Position numbers and translations under genes: made by a program. Of a DNA stretch of 64,000 nt, positions 53,967 through 62,072 are shown piece after piece (the first letter of the stretch is position 1; each line of letters begins with the position of its first letter). Below the pieces are notes generated by a model, which worked only from the letters and a program-made list of their open reading frames with translations, did not search any database and had not been told where the DNA came from. Location of the stretch: contig NZ_JAKSYD010000046.1 in assembly GCF_022829605.1 (NCBI RefSeq), forward strand, positions 62,001 through 126,000. Direction: 5' to 3'. The stretch is from Methylobacterium sp. E-065 (GTDB lineage: Bacteria > Pseudomonadota > Alphaproteobacteria > Rhizobiales > Beijerinckiaceae).

Positions 53967-54014
53967 CTCGGCCAGGAACCCAGCCAGGAGCTCGGCCAGG
54001 AGCTCGGCCAGGAA
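53967..54014 (+). repeat. Four 12-bp tandem repeats
   Basis: CTCGGCCAGGAA, CCCAGCCAGGAG, CTCGGCCAGGAG and CTCGGCCAGGAA run head to tail, ending 51 nt before the ATG of the membrane protein gene at 54066. Copy number is probably variable. It lies in the 5' region, not in a chosen coding frame. Confidence 0.75.
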
Positions 54015-54065
54015 ACGGTTAACGCCCCGGTGTTAATCGGAACCCGCACGAAACGCGGCCCGGCG

Positions 54066-56066
54066 ATGAACGGCACCCTCTCGGATGCGTGCGGTGTCCT
54101 GCTCGCGACGCTGCTCGGCGTTCCCCTCGTCCTCCTGCCGGGCTACGCGCTGGGCACGATCACCGGCGTGCTCGAATTTCGGACCTTGCCGCCGGGCCGG
54201 CGCGCCCTGTGCGCGGCCCTCTTCGGCATCGCGCTCCTGCCCGCCCTCGACGCGCTGCTGATCCAGGCGGCCGGCGTGCCCGTGGCGGCCTTGGCGAACG
54301 CGGGCCTCGGGCTCACCGCCCTGCGCCCGGCCCTCCGCGACCTGCGAGGCCGACTCGACCGGCCGGCCCTGGCGATGGGTGCGCTCTGGCTCGGGATCGT
54401 GACCTACGCGCTGATCGACATCGACACCGGCACCGCCACCCACCAGCCGCTCACGATCATCGACTTGGTCAAGCACGCGGCCCTGACCCGGGCGATCGTC
54501 GAGCACGGCCTGCCGCCAGTGGACCCGTTCTTCACCCGTCCCGAGCGGGCCGGGTACTACTACTTCTTCTATACGCTGACCGCCCTCGTGGACTGGGCCG
54601 GGGGCCGGCTGGTCGACGGCCGCACCGCCTTCGCGGGCCTCGCCGTCTGGACCGGAATCGCACTGCTGGGCCTACTGGACCGGCTGCTGGCCGCCACAGG
54701 CCTGGCGCGGGACGTTGCCCCCCGGCTCCTGCGCCGGGCGGTGCTCGTGCTCCTGCCGGCGGGCGGCCTCGACATCCTGATGGTCCTCTCGAACCGGGCC
54801 GGAACGGGGTTCTGGATCCCTGTCCCGGAATGGCTGAACGAGCAGGTCGTCAACTGGCCGACTTCCCTGGTCTGGGTCCCGCACCACGTGGCCGCCGCCC
54901 TGGCGGGCTGGCTCGGCCTGCTGGTGCTGGCCGAACGCGCCGACGGGGCGACGCCGGATCGCCGGGCGGAGGAAGCCGCGATCGCCACGGCGGGTCTCGC
55001 CTTCGCGGCCTGCGCGGGGCTGTCGATCTGGGTCTGTCTGGGCGCGGCCGCAGCCGCCGGGATCTGGCTGGCGTTGCTCGGATCCGAGCGCCGCTGGCGC
55101 GACGTGGCGCGGCTCGCGGCGGCCGGGCTTGTCGGCGCGGTCCTGGCCGCGCCCTACCTTGTCGGCATCCTGACGAACCGGGCCGATACCAGCGGCACGA
55201 TCCGGTTCGCGATCCGGCGCTTCGGCCCTCTGGAGCAGATCTACGACGGGCCGGGCCTCGACCTCCTCCGGTTGATCCTGCTGCCGATGAACTACTACGT
55301 CGCGCTGGGTGTGTTCGCAGGCGGCGCGCTCCTGTTCTGGCACGTCGTGCCGCGCCGGGAGGCCCATGCCCGCGAGGCGGGCCGGCTGCTCACGATCTGC
55401 GCCGCGGCCGGGCTGCTGCTCGGCGGATTCCTGCGCTCCGCGATCCTCAACAACGACCTCGGCGCCCGCGTGGTCCTGCTGGCGCAGGTCTCGGCGCTCG
55501 TCTGGACCGCCGTGGCCGTGACCCGGACCAGCCCGGGCCCGCGGCTCAGGCTTTCGGGATCGCTTGGCGTGCTGCTGCTCCTCGGATACGCCTCGACGCT
55601 CTACGGCTTCGTTGGGATGCGCGCCTATCCCGCGGCGAAGCATCCGCAATTCGCCATCCTCAACGGGCGTCCGGATATCGATCGGTCGATGCGCGCAGCC
55701 TACAGCTGGGCCGGTACGCATCTGCCCGTGGATCTCGTCCTGCAAGCCTCGCCGCTTCCGCGCCGCGTGTTCGATTTCGGGCTTTACGGCACGCAGCCCG
55801 TGGCAGTGGCCGATCGCGAGGCGCGCCTGTTCGGCGCGGCGCCCGAGGCAGTTGCGGCGCGCCTCGCCGCTGTGTCGCCGATCTTCGACGCGACGCTGCC
55901 GGTCGCGGAGGTGCGCCGCCGGGCGGCCGAGGCCGGGATCGGCGCGCTGGTGGTCACTGCGGCGGACGCCGCCTGGAGCGAACCCGAGTCCTGGATCTGG
56001 CGTACGCACGCGGCTTACGCGGACCCGCTCGTGCGGATCCTGCGCGTCGAGGATCTCGATGACTGA
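54066..56066 (+). CDS. Large polytopic membrane protein, GT-C / DUF2298-like
   Basis: A 666-residue protein with about twelve to fourteen membrane helices and a soluble C-terminal ~130 residues. An external loop after helix 4 has TIIDLVKHAALTRAIVEHGL, then PVDPFFTRPERAGYYYFFY, reminiscent of the acidic and aromatic loop 1 of GT-C glycosyltransferases and DUF2298 proteins, which use lipid-linked sugars. Tail motifs such as GLYGTQPVAVADREARLFG are not recognised. The ATG at 54066 follows four tandem repeats. It overlaps the next gene by 8 nt, so the two are probably co-expressed. Function not proven. Confidence 0.7.
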   Translation: MNGTLSDACGVLLATLLGVPLVLLPGYALGTITGVLEFRTLPPGRRALCAALFGIALLPALDALLIQAAGVPVAALANAGLGLTALRPALRDLRGRLDRPALAMGALWLGIVTYALIDIDTGTATHQPLTIIDLVKHAALTRAIVEHGLPPVDPFFTRPERAGYYYFFYTLTALVDWAGGRLVDGRTAFAGLAVWTGIALLGLLDRLLAATGLARDVAPRLLRRAVLVLLPAGGLDILMVLSNRAGTGFWIPVPEWLNEQVVNWPTSLVWVPHHVAAALAGWLGLLVLAERADGATPDRRAEEAAIATAGLAFAACAGLSIWVCLGAAAAAGIWLALLGSERRWRDVARLAAAGLVGAVLAAPYLVGILTNRADTSGTIRFAIRRFGPLEQIYDGPGLDLLRLILLPMNYYVALGVFAGGALLFWHVVPRREAHAREAGRLLTICAAAGLLLGGFLRSAILNNDLGARVVLLAQVSALVWTAVAVTRTSPGPRLRLSGSLGVLLLLGYASTLYGFVGMRAYPAAKHPQFAILNGRPDIDRSMRAAYSWAGTHLPVDLVLQASPLPRRVFDFGLYGTQPVAVADREARLFGAAPEAVAARLAAVSPIFDATLPVAEVRRRAAEAGIGALVVTAADAAWSEPESWIWRTHAAYADPLVRILRVEDLDD

Positions 56067-56709
56067 TTCCTTCTCGCCCAGCACCGGACGGGTCCTGCGC
56101 TGGATCGGCGCCCAGGCGCTGCTGCACGCGGGGGCCCTGGCTCTCGGCTTCGGCACCTTCGTGCTGCTGTTCCAGACGGGTCTCTGGTCCGGCGTGACGA
56201 TCCTGTTCTATCGCGGTCTCCTCCTGCTGGTCGTGGCCTTCCTGATCACGCTGGCGGCGACCGTGGCGCTCGCCGGCCTTGGCCGCCGCTGGGGGCTGCG
56301 GCGGCGCGATGCCCTCGGGGCCTGCGTGCTGTCGCTGTCCCTGAACCTGAGCGGCTTCGTGATCCTGCCCGTCACGGTCGACCGCTCGGTCAGCGTGTTC
56401 CTGCTCGGGCAGATGGCGGCGCATCCCGATAAGAGCTTCGACGCGAACCGCGCCCGGGCTGTGTTCGACGCAGTCTACCTCGGCACGTACCGCCAGATGG
56501 AGCGGCGGCTTTCCGAGCAGAATGCCTCGGGCAACGTGGCCCCGACCGCGGACGGCTACGTGATCACCCCGCAGGGCCGCGCCTTCATCCGCTTCGCTGG
56601 CGTGGTCGCCCGGCTCTTCCGGACGGATACGCGGTTGATTACGGGGGCGTCGGCACCCGAGGCGGTGTCGGCGCCGACCCTGAGCCCGCGCCGGAAGCCT
56701 CCCGAATAG
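56059..56709 (+). CDS. Membrane protein coupled to the GT-C-like protein
   Basis: A 216-residue protein with three membrane segments near the N-terminus (LLHAGALALGFGTFVLLF, LLLLVVAFLITLAATVAL, LSLSLNLSGFVILPV) and a soluble C-terminal half containing RAVFDAVYLGTYRQMERRLS and GYVITPQGRAFIRFAGVV, which resembles a winged-helix or phage-like domain only loosely. The ATG overlaps the previous gene by 8 nt. No family is recognised. The pair probably works together in envelope or glycan assembly. Confidence 0.68.
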   Translation: MTDSFSPSTGRVLRWIGAQALLHAGALALGFGTFVLLFQTGLWSGVTILFYRGLLLLVVAFLITLAATVALAGLGRRWGLRRRDALGACVLSLSLNLSGFVILPVTVDRSVSVFLLGQMAAHPDKSFDANRARAVFDAVYLGTYRQMERRLSEQNASGNVAPTADGYVITPQGRAFIRFAGVVARLFRTDTRLITGASAPEAVSAPTLSPRRKPPE

Positions 56710-56834
56710 GGGCCTCGACGTGGGACGCAGACGGTGATCCAGTCTGCGCAACAGTGGGGCCGCGTGCCTGGCACAGGCCCCGCGGCGCGCCTTTTGCCCG
56801 GCCGAATGTCGGGCGATCAGGGAGAAGGCGTGGG

Positions 56835-58229
56835 ATGGCGGAATCGGCGGCGACCAGGGGTGGCGTGGCGGCGTCCGGTCAGGACCGGACCCTCGCCCGG
56901 AGCCTGACGGCTCCGGGCCTCATCGCCATCGGGCTCGGCGCCACGATCGGGGCCGGCATCTTCGTGCTGACCGGGACGGCCGCCGCACAATATGCCGGGC
57001 CGGCGCTCAGCCTGTCCTTCGTGATCGGCGGGATCGCCTGCGGATTCGTCGGCCTGTGCTACGCCGAGCTGGCGGCGATGATCCCGGAGGCCGGCTCCAC
57101 CTACACCTACACCCGCGAGAGCCTGGGCCGATTTCCCGCCTGGATCATCGGCTGGGACCTCGTGCTGGAATTTGCCGTCGCGGCCGCCACGGTGGCGGTG
57201 GGGTGGTCGGGTTACGCGCAGTCGCTCGCGGCGGATTTCGGCCTCCGCCTGCCAGCGGCGCTCGCGGGGGCGCCCGGCGAAGGCGGGATCGTCAACCTGC
57301 CGGCCGTCGGTATCGTGCTGCTGCTCACGGCCCTGCTGACCCGCGCCACCCGGGAGACCGCGCTGGTGAACGGGCTCCTCGTGGCGTGCAAGATCGCGAT
57401 CATCCTGGCCTTCGTGGGCGTCGGCGCCGTCCACCTCCGGCCGGAACTCTGGCACCCCTTCATACCGGACAATGCCGGGACCTTCGGCGCCTATGGCTGG
57501 AGCGGCGTTTTCCGTGGCGCTGCGGTGGTGTTCTTCGCCTTCGTGGGCTTCGAGACGGTGGCCACCGCCGCGGGCGAGTGCCGGGCGCCGCAGCGCGACG
57601 CGCCTGTCGGGCTGATCGGCTCGCTCCTGATCACCACGGTGCTGTACGTGGCGATGGCCGCTGTGCTCACCGGCCTCGTCCCGTACCGCGACCTCGACGT
57701 CGCCGATCCGATCGCCAAAGCGGTCGACGCCATCGGACTCTCGGGCTTTGCGATCGTGATCAAGATCGGCGCCCTGATCGGCCTGACCACCTCGGCGCTG
57801 ACCGCCCTCTACGGGCAGGGAAGGATCTTCTTCGCCATGGCCCGCGACGGGTTGCTCCCTGAGGTCTTCTGCCGGGTCCACCCGGTGACGCGGGCGCCCG
57901 CGGCCAGCCAGACGGTGATCGGCCTGTTCACGGCCGCGTTGGCCGGGCTCGTGCCAATCGACATCCTGGGCGAGATCGTCAGCATCGGCACGCTGCTGGC
58001 GTTCTGCCTCGTCTGCGCGACGGTGCTGATCCTGCGCCGGACCGATCCCCACCGGCCGCGCCCGTTCCGGGTCCCGGCGGCGCCGTTCATCGCCGGGCTC
58101 GGCATCCTGTCCTGCCTGGTGCTGATGGCCTCATTGCCGGCTGAGACCTGGATCCGCCTCGCGCTCTGGCTGGCGATCGGGCTCGCCCTCTACGCCGGCT
58201 ACGGAAGGCGCCACGCCCGGATCAGCTGA
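56835..58229 (+). CDS. Amino acid permease (APC superfamily)
   Basis: A 464-residue transporter with about 12 helices. The first helix region GLIAIGLGATIGAGIFVLTG is the substrate/Na-site motif of APC permeases of the cationic amino acid transporter type. AELAAMIPEAGSTYTYTRES and FFAFVGFETVATAAGECRAP are further conserved parts, and GQGRIFFAMARDGLLPEVF is typical of this branch. It probably imports an amino acid by proton or sodium coupling. The 3' end overlaps the convergent FlgC-like gene by 8 nt. Confidence 0.9.
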   Translation: MAESAATRGGVAASGQDRTLARSLTAPGLIAIGLGATIGAGIFVLTGTAAAQYAGPALSLSFVIGGIACGFVGLCYAELAAMIPEAGSTYTYTRESLGRFPAWIIGWDLVLEFAVAAATVAVGWSGYAQSLAADFGLRLPAALAGAPGEGGIVNLPAVGIVLLLTALLTRATRETALVNGLLVACKIAIILAFVGVGAVHLRPELWHPFIPDNAGTFGAYGWSGVFRGAAVVFFAFVGFETVATAAGECRAPQRDAPVGLIGSLLITTVLYVAMAAVLTGLVPYRDLDVADPIAKAVDAIGLSGFAIVIKIGALIGLTTSALTALYGQGRIFFAMARDGLLPEVFCRVHPVTRAPAASQTVIGLFTAALAGLVPIDILGEIVSIGTLLAFCLVCATVLILRRTDPHRPRPFRVPAAPFIAGLGILSCLVLMASLPAETWIRLALWLAIGLALYAGYGRRHARIS

Positions 58230-58632
58230 GGAGATCGAGCGTTGCGCGGCTCAACCTGTCGAGGATGCCCGAGGCACTGAGATTGGCCTCGTAGTTCCGG
58301 ACCACTTTCTGCAGGTCGGCCGACTCGGTGGCGGCATTCACGTTCGGCAACTGGACGTAGCCGCGGCGGTCGGCCACGACGTTCGACGGGTCGTAGCGCG
58401 TGCGGAACGCGGTGGTGTCGCGCACGATGCGGCCGACCGGATCGCGCGGGTTGTCGGCGACCACGGGGGCGAACACCGCGATCTTGCGGGTATAGGGCGC
58501 GCCGCCCGACGTCTCTGACACCGAATCGGCGTTGGCCAGGTTCTCGGAGATCGCCCGGATCCGGCCGCCTTGAACCTGCCGACCCGCGGCCAGAACGTCG
58601 GACGCCGCGTGGAGGGCGCTGGTATCCGGCAT
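58222..58632 (-). CDS. FlgC-like flagellar basal-body rod protein, isolated copy
   Basis: A 136-residue protein of the rod family. The N-terminal signature is GRIRAISENLANADSVSET with GGAPYTRKIAVF. The C-terminal signature is DRRGYVQLPNVNAATESADL then VVRNYEANLSASGILDRL, as in FlgC. No other flagellar gene lies within the window, whereas flgC is usually in a flgBC-fliE operon. It may be a translocated or duplicate flgC. The start at 58632 gives the expected length. It follows the formyltransferase-like gene by 67 nt. Confidence 0.8.
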   Translation of the reverse strand: MPDTSALHAASDVLAAGRQVQGGRIRAISENLANADSVSETSGGAPYTRKIAVFAPVVADNPRDPVGRIVRDTTAFRTRYDPSNVVADRRGYVQLPNVNAATESADLQKVVRNYEANLSASGILDRLSRATLDLLS

Positions 58633-58699
58633 GGGCGAGGCCTCGTGGGCGGGTGGAAATGAGCCGAACGAATCCTTGTCAAACAGGCTTAACCGGCGG

Positions 58700-59560
58700 T
58701 TAAGCGGCCCGCCCGGACAGGCTCACCGCCTCCCGCAGATCCCGCCCGTCGGTGAGCCGCAGGCCCCGGCGGCGCAGGGAGGCCAGCATCGCGCGGTCCG
58801 GGAACGGGCAATAGGGCAAGACTTCGAAGCTCCGGCCCTCCGGTAGGGTGCCGGTGCGAGCGACCTCATCGAGCAGGCGGTCGAGCATCCCGCGGCCGTG
58901 TTCGTGGAGGGCCACGGCCGCCCGGGTGGCGGTGGTGCCGGCGGGCAGCGGCACCGCCTCCTGGGACAGGATCGCGCCGGTATCGATCGCGGCGGCGAGC
59001 CGGTGCAGGGTCATGCCGAAGCTGCCGGGCGAATCCGCCAGGGCGTGGATCGTCGGCACCGGGCCGCGATGGCGCGGCAGCAGGCCGGGATGACCGTTGA
59101 TGCCCCCGAGCCGTGCCAGCCCGATCGTCTCCGGCTTCAGGATCTGGTCGAAATGGTAGGTCAGGATCAGGTCGGGCGCCGCCGCGCGCAGCCTGTGCGC
59201 GACCTCAGGGCCGTTGACGTCGTCGACCGTCAGGGTCGGGATGCCGAGGCGGCGACAGAGGGTCTTGAGCGGCGTCGCCTCCGGCGTATCACCGCTGCCC
59301 GTCGCCGCCTGGGTCAGCGGCGCGAGCGGACGCAGCAGATCCGGCAGCCCGAAATTGACCGCGAGATAGGGCAGGATGCCGGTGCCCGAGCGCGTGAGGT
59401 GCCGCCGGATCTGCCCGGTCAGACCGCCGCTCGACGGCCGCTCGGCATTCGACAGGCCCACGAACGCGATGTCGGCCCGATGATCGGCGACGAACCGGCG
59501 TACCACCCGGGCGTTCGGCAGCGCCTCCAGGACGAACAGCGCGATCCGGGGCCGGGCCAT
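58700..59560 (-). CDS. Formyltransferase-fold protein (Fmt / sugar N-formyltransferase-like)
   Basis: A 286-residue protein with the formyl-transferase core: the catalytic Asn155-x-His157 in GGINGHPGLLPRHRG and Asp193 in LHRLAAAIDTGAIL. The N-terminal half is less typical and has no OB-fold of methionyl-tRNA formyltransferase behind it. The short C-terminus and capsule-type neighbours favour a sugar N-formyltransferase, but a purN-like role cannot be excluded. The ATG overlaps the upstream SDR stop by 1 nt (TGATG). Confidence 0.78.
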   Translation of the reverse strand: MARPRIALFVLEALPNARVVRRFVADHRADIAFVGLSNAERPSSGGLTGQIRRHLTRSGTGILPYLAVNFGLPDLLRPLAPLTQAATGSGDTPEATPLKTLCRRLGIPTLTVDDVNGPEVAHRLRAAAPDLILTYHFDQILKPETIGLARLGGINGHPGLLPRHRGPVPTIHALADSPGSFGMTLHRLAAAIDTGAILSQEAVPLPAGTTATRAAVALHEHGRGMLDRLLDEVARTGTLPEGRSFEVLPYCPFPDRAMLASLRRRGLRLTDGRDLREAVSLSGRAA

Positions 59561-60327
59561 CAGCGCCGCTCCCGCCTCTGGAACCGGAACGCGTACAGGC
59601 TGGCGCGGCGAATGCCTTCCGGGAGCAGCAGGACGGTCCGCGCCAGGACCGCGAGGACGAACGGGAAGGCGATCACGTCGCGATCCTTCGCGATGCCCTT
59701 GGCGATGTGCACGGCCGCTTCGTCGGCGCTCATCTCCAGCGGACGCCAGCCCTTCAGCTCGCCGCCCATCGGGGTCTTCACGTAGCCCGGCGCCACGACG
59801 TTGACCTTGACGCCGCGCGGCCCGACCTTCTGACGGAGGGCCAGCCCGTGCGCCACCAGCGCAGCCTTGGCGCCGCTATAGGCCGGCGCATCCTGCAACG
59901 GCGCATAGGCCGCCAGCGACGACATCAGCGCGATCTGGCCGCGACCACGCTGGAGCATCAGGGTCAGGCTGGGCAGCACCACGTTGAGCGAGCCCGTGTA
60001 GTTGATGTCGGCGGTCTCGAACGCCGTCTCCTCGGTCTCGACCTCGCCCCGCTGGTTGCCGCCATTCACCGCGGCGTTGGCGATCACCAGGTCGAGGGGC
60101 TGGGCCGCATCCACCCGGTGAACCAGCGCGATCGCTGCCGCGCGGTCTCGGGTATCCAGGCGGGCGACCTCGACGACGGCCCCCTTGGCGCGGCAATCCC
60201 CGGCGACTCGTTCGAGGCGCTCGGCGTTGCGCGCAATGAGGATGAGGCTCGCGCCGGTCTGCGCGTAATGGCGCGCCAGCGCCGCGCCGATACCACTCGA
60301 CGCGCCGGTAATCAGGATGCGAAGCAT
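59560..60327 (-). CDS. Short-chain dehydrogenase/reductase
   Basis: A 255-residue SDR. NAD(P) site ILITGASSGIGAALARHYAQ at the N-terminus, IANAAVNGG for the NNAG-like motif, LMSSLAAYAP (Ser) and PAYSGAKAAL (Tyr and Lys). It has a C-terminal hydrophobic stretch (FPFVLAVLARTVLLLP) that may bind the membrane. The start at 60327 fits the first strand. It is coupled to the formyltransferase-like gene by a 1-nt overlap. It may modify a sugar or lipid of the nearby capsule pathway. Confidence 0.88.
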   Translation of the reverse strand: MLRILITGASSGIGAALARHYAQTGASLILIARNAERLERVAGDCRAKGAVVEVARLDTRDRAAAIALVHRVDAAQPLDLVIANAAVNGGNQRGEVETEETAFETADINYTGSLNVVLPSLTLMLQRGRGQIALMSSLAAYAPLQDAPAYSGAKAALVAHGLALRQKVGPRGVKVNVVAPGYVKTPMGGELKGWRPLEMSADEAAVHIAKGIAKDRDVIAFPFVLAVLARTVLLLPEGIRRASLYAFRFQRRERR

Positions 60328-60408
60328 GCGGCGGGTTACGCCGGCCGGCGTAGAAAGATCAAGGGTCGGCAAGACTCACAGGCCAGGAAAGCCCTCGGGC
60401 TTAAGCCG

Positions 60409-61716
60409 TCAGTAGACCGGCGCGAGTTCCCCATCGCGCATCGTCCCTTCGCGGATCGCCCGCGCGGCCGCCAGCATCGAATCGGGAAGGGCGGACTCCA
60501 TGCGCGGCACGGAGCCGGCCACCGACCGGTCGATCGCCTCCTTGGAGAAGAAGCCGCCGTTGACCTGTGTCCGGTGCAGGACGACCCGGCGAAAATCGGC
60601 CATCAGGCCCATGTCGGGCGGGGTCGGGTTCGTCCAGAAGCCGTCGAGGTCGCCCTGATGGGTCAGGCCGGCCATGTTGTAGATCGCGGTGCCGACCGCA
60701 TGGGTCGGGCAGCCCATCTCCAGGGACAGCATCCCGACCGTCGAATTGACGATGACAACGCCCCGGGCGCCCTTGATCAGGGCCGGCAGGTCGCCGCCGT
60801 CGATGAAGTCGAGCCGGTCGCTGACGCCGTGGCGGCGGGCCGATGCGCGGGCGAACTTGCGCCAGTTGATCAGGCCGCTGTCCAGCGGGTGCAGCTTCAC
60901 GAGGAGCCGGGTCGGCGCCGCCGAGGCATCCGCGAACGACTTGATTACGCGGTCCATGAAGCCCTCGACGCCGAGGAACGGCGAGTGGACCCGGATCTGG
61001 TAATCGCTGTCGAGCTGGAGCGGCAGCAGGAAGTAGTCGCAGCCGACCGCGCGGTAGATCTCGTCGCAGCGCGCCGCTTCGCGGCGTGTATGGGCGCGCC
61101 GGGCGAACTTCTTGATCCAGCCGGCGTATTCGGCGGCGATGTGGGTCGGCCGGTGGCTGCGGAAATGCGGATAAAGGTAGGGAAACAGGATGTTGGCGAG
61201 GTTGTAGCCGACGTCCCAGACGCTCCGGCGCGCCATGTCGCCCGTGGAGGGCATCGCCCGGCCGGGCTGCGGCAGGCGCCGGGCCAGCGCGCGGATCTCG
61301 TCGGCGGTACGGGGCAGAGACGAGAAGCCGTTCACGCCGCCGAGCTCGCAGGTGATCCAGTTCGGGCGGATGTAGCCCTCCTCGAACACGTGGACTCGCA
61401 GGCCGCGATCCTCGGCGATCATCCGCGCGGCCTTGTGGAACGGCCGGCAATCGCCGAACAGCACGATGTCGGTGATGCCCTCGCGGGTCAGATAGGCCTC
61501 GAGATAGATACCCCAGGCCTCACGGCGGCCGCGGTAATTGTCGGCCGCGCCGTTCCAGAACAGCCAGTCGCCGGGGCAGAGATTGATGCGCCGGACCTGA
61601 TGGCCCCGTGCGCGCAACGCCGTCCCGAGATCGGAAAAGAACGGCGTGGCGATGCCCTGCAGGAAGAGGAAGGTTGCCGGGCGGTCGCGGAGGGCATCGG
61701 AGGCGGGTTGTTGCAT
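60409..61716 (-). CDS. kpsS: KpsS-like capsule polysaccharide protein (beta-Kdo transferase type)
   Basis: A 435-residue soluble protein of the Capsule_synth family. FLFLQGIATPFFSDLGTAL opens the first half, LCPGDWLFWNG and VHVFEEGYIRPNWITCE are conserved landmarks, and the second half has RLLVKLHPLDSG and VNSTVGMLSLEMGCPTHAV. KpsS adds the first beta-Kdo to lysophosphatidylglycerol to start the capsule linker in E. coli-type systems. The ATG at 61716 is preferred over a longer frame with a basic, unlikely N-terminus. It is divergent from the kpsC-like gene. Export genes (kpsDEMT) are not in the window. Confidence 0.88.
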   Translation of the reverse strand: MQQPASDALRDRPATFLFLQGIATPFFSDLGTALRARGHQVRRINLCPGDWLFWNGAADNYRGRREAWGIYLEAYLTREGITDIVLFGDCRPFHKAARMIAEDRGLRVHVFEEGYIRPNWITCELGGVNGFSSLPRTADEIRALARRLPQPGRAMPSTGDMARRSVWDVGYNLANILFPYLYPHFRSHRPTHIAAEYAGWIKKFARRAHTRREAARCDEIYRAVGCDYFLLPLQLDSDYQIRVHSPFLGVEGFMDRVIKSFADASAAPTRLLVKLHPLDSGLINWRKFARASARRHGVSDRLDFIDGGDLPALIKGARGVVIVNSTVGMLSLEMGCPTHAVGTAIYNMAGLTHQGDLDGFWTNPTPPDMGLMADFRRVVLHRTQVNGGFFSKEAIDRSVAGSVPRMESALPDSMLAAARAIREGTMRDGELAPVY

Positions 61717-62072
61717 TCCGCGGCGCTTCTTCCTTGACCCTGAGACCGGCCCAACGGGCCGGCACGTTACCCTGAGGTGGCACGAGCCTCGGCGGCCCCG
61801 CAATCCGAGGGGGCGCCGCAGCACGGCTTTTCCGCACCCGCGTGGCCCGTCTGCAACGGTCGCGCTTTTGCGGCTCTCACCCGGATTGAGCGACCAATCG
61901 CGGCGACGGTATGTCCAAATCCCTTCAAGGGTATGGCGCTTGTGCCGGACCGTCGGGGTTGTCCCCGAAATCCCACACCTGCGAGCCCCGCGCTATCCGC
62001 GCGAAAATGCGCTACAGGCAGGCGAACGTCACGACCGCGCGGAGCCCGACAACCAGAGATGCCCCAATAGCC
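61717..62072. other. Divergent promoter region between kpsS- and kpsC-like genes
   Basis: 356 nt with no separate gene. The kpsC-like frame stays open back to an ATG at 61911, but the extra residues look non-coding and have no family support. The region should hold the promoters of both operons. I see no named operator. Confidence 0.5.

Noticed and set aside
60389..60402. AAGCCC/GGGCTT hairpin as a terminator after kpsS
   Set aside because: The loop would be only 2 nt and there is no T run, so the structure is weak.
61911..62072. Longer start for the KpsC-like protein
   Set aside because: The additional 54 residues are not family-like and overlap the expected promoter region; kept only as an alternative.
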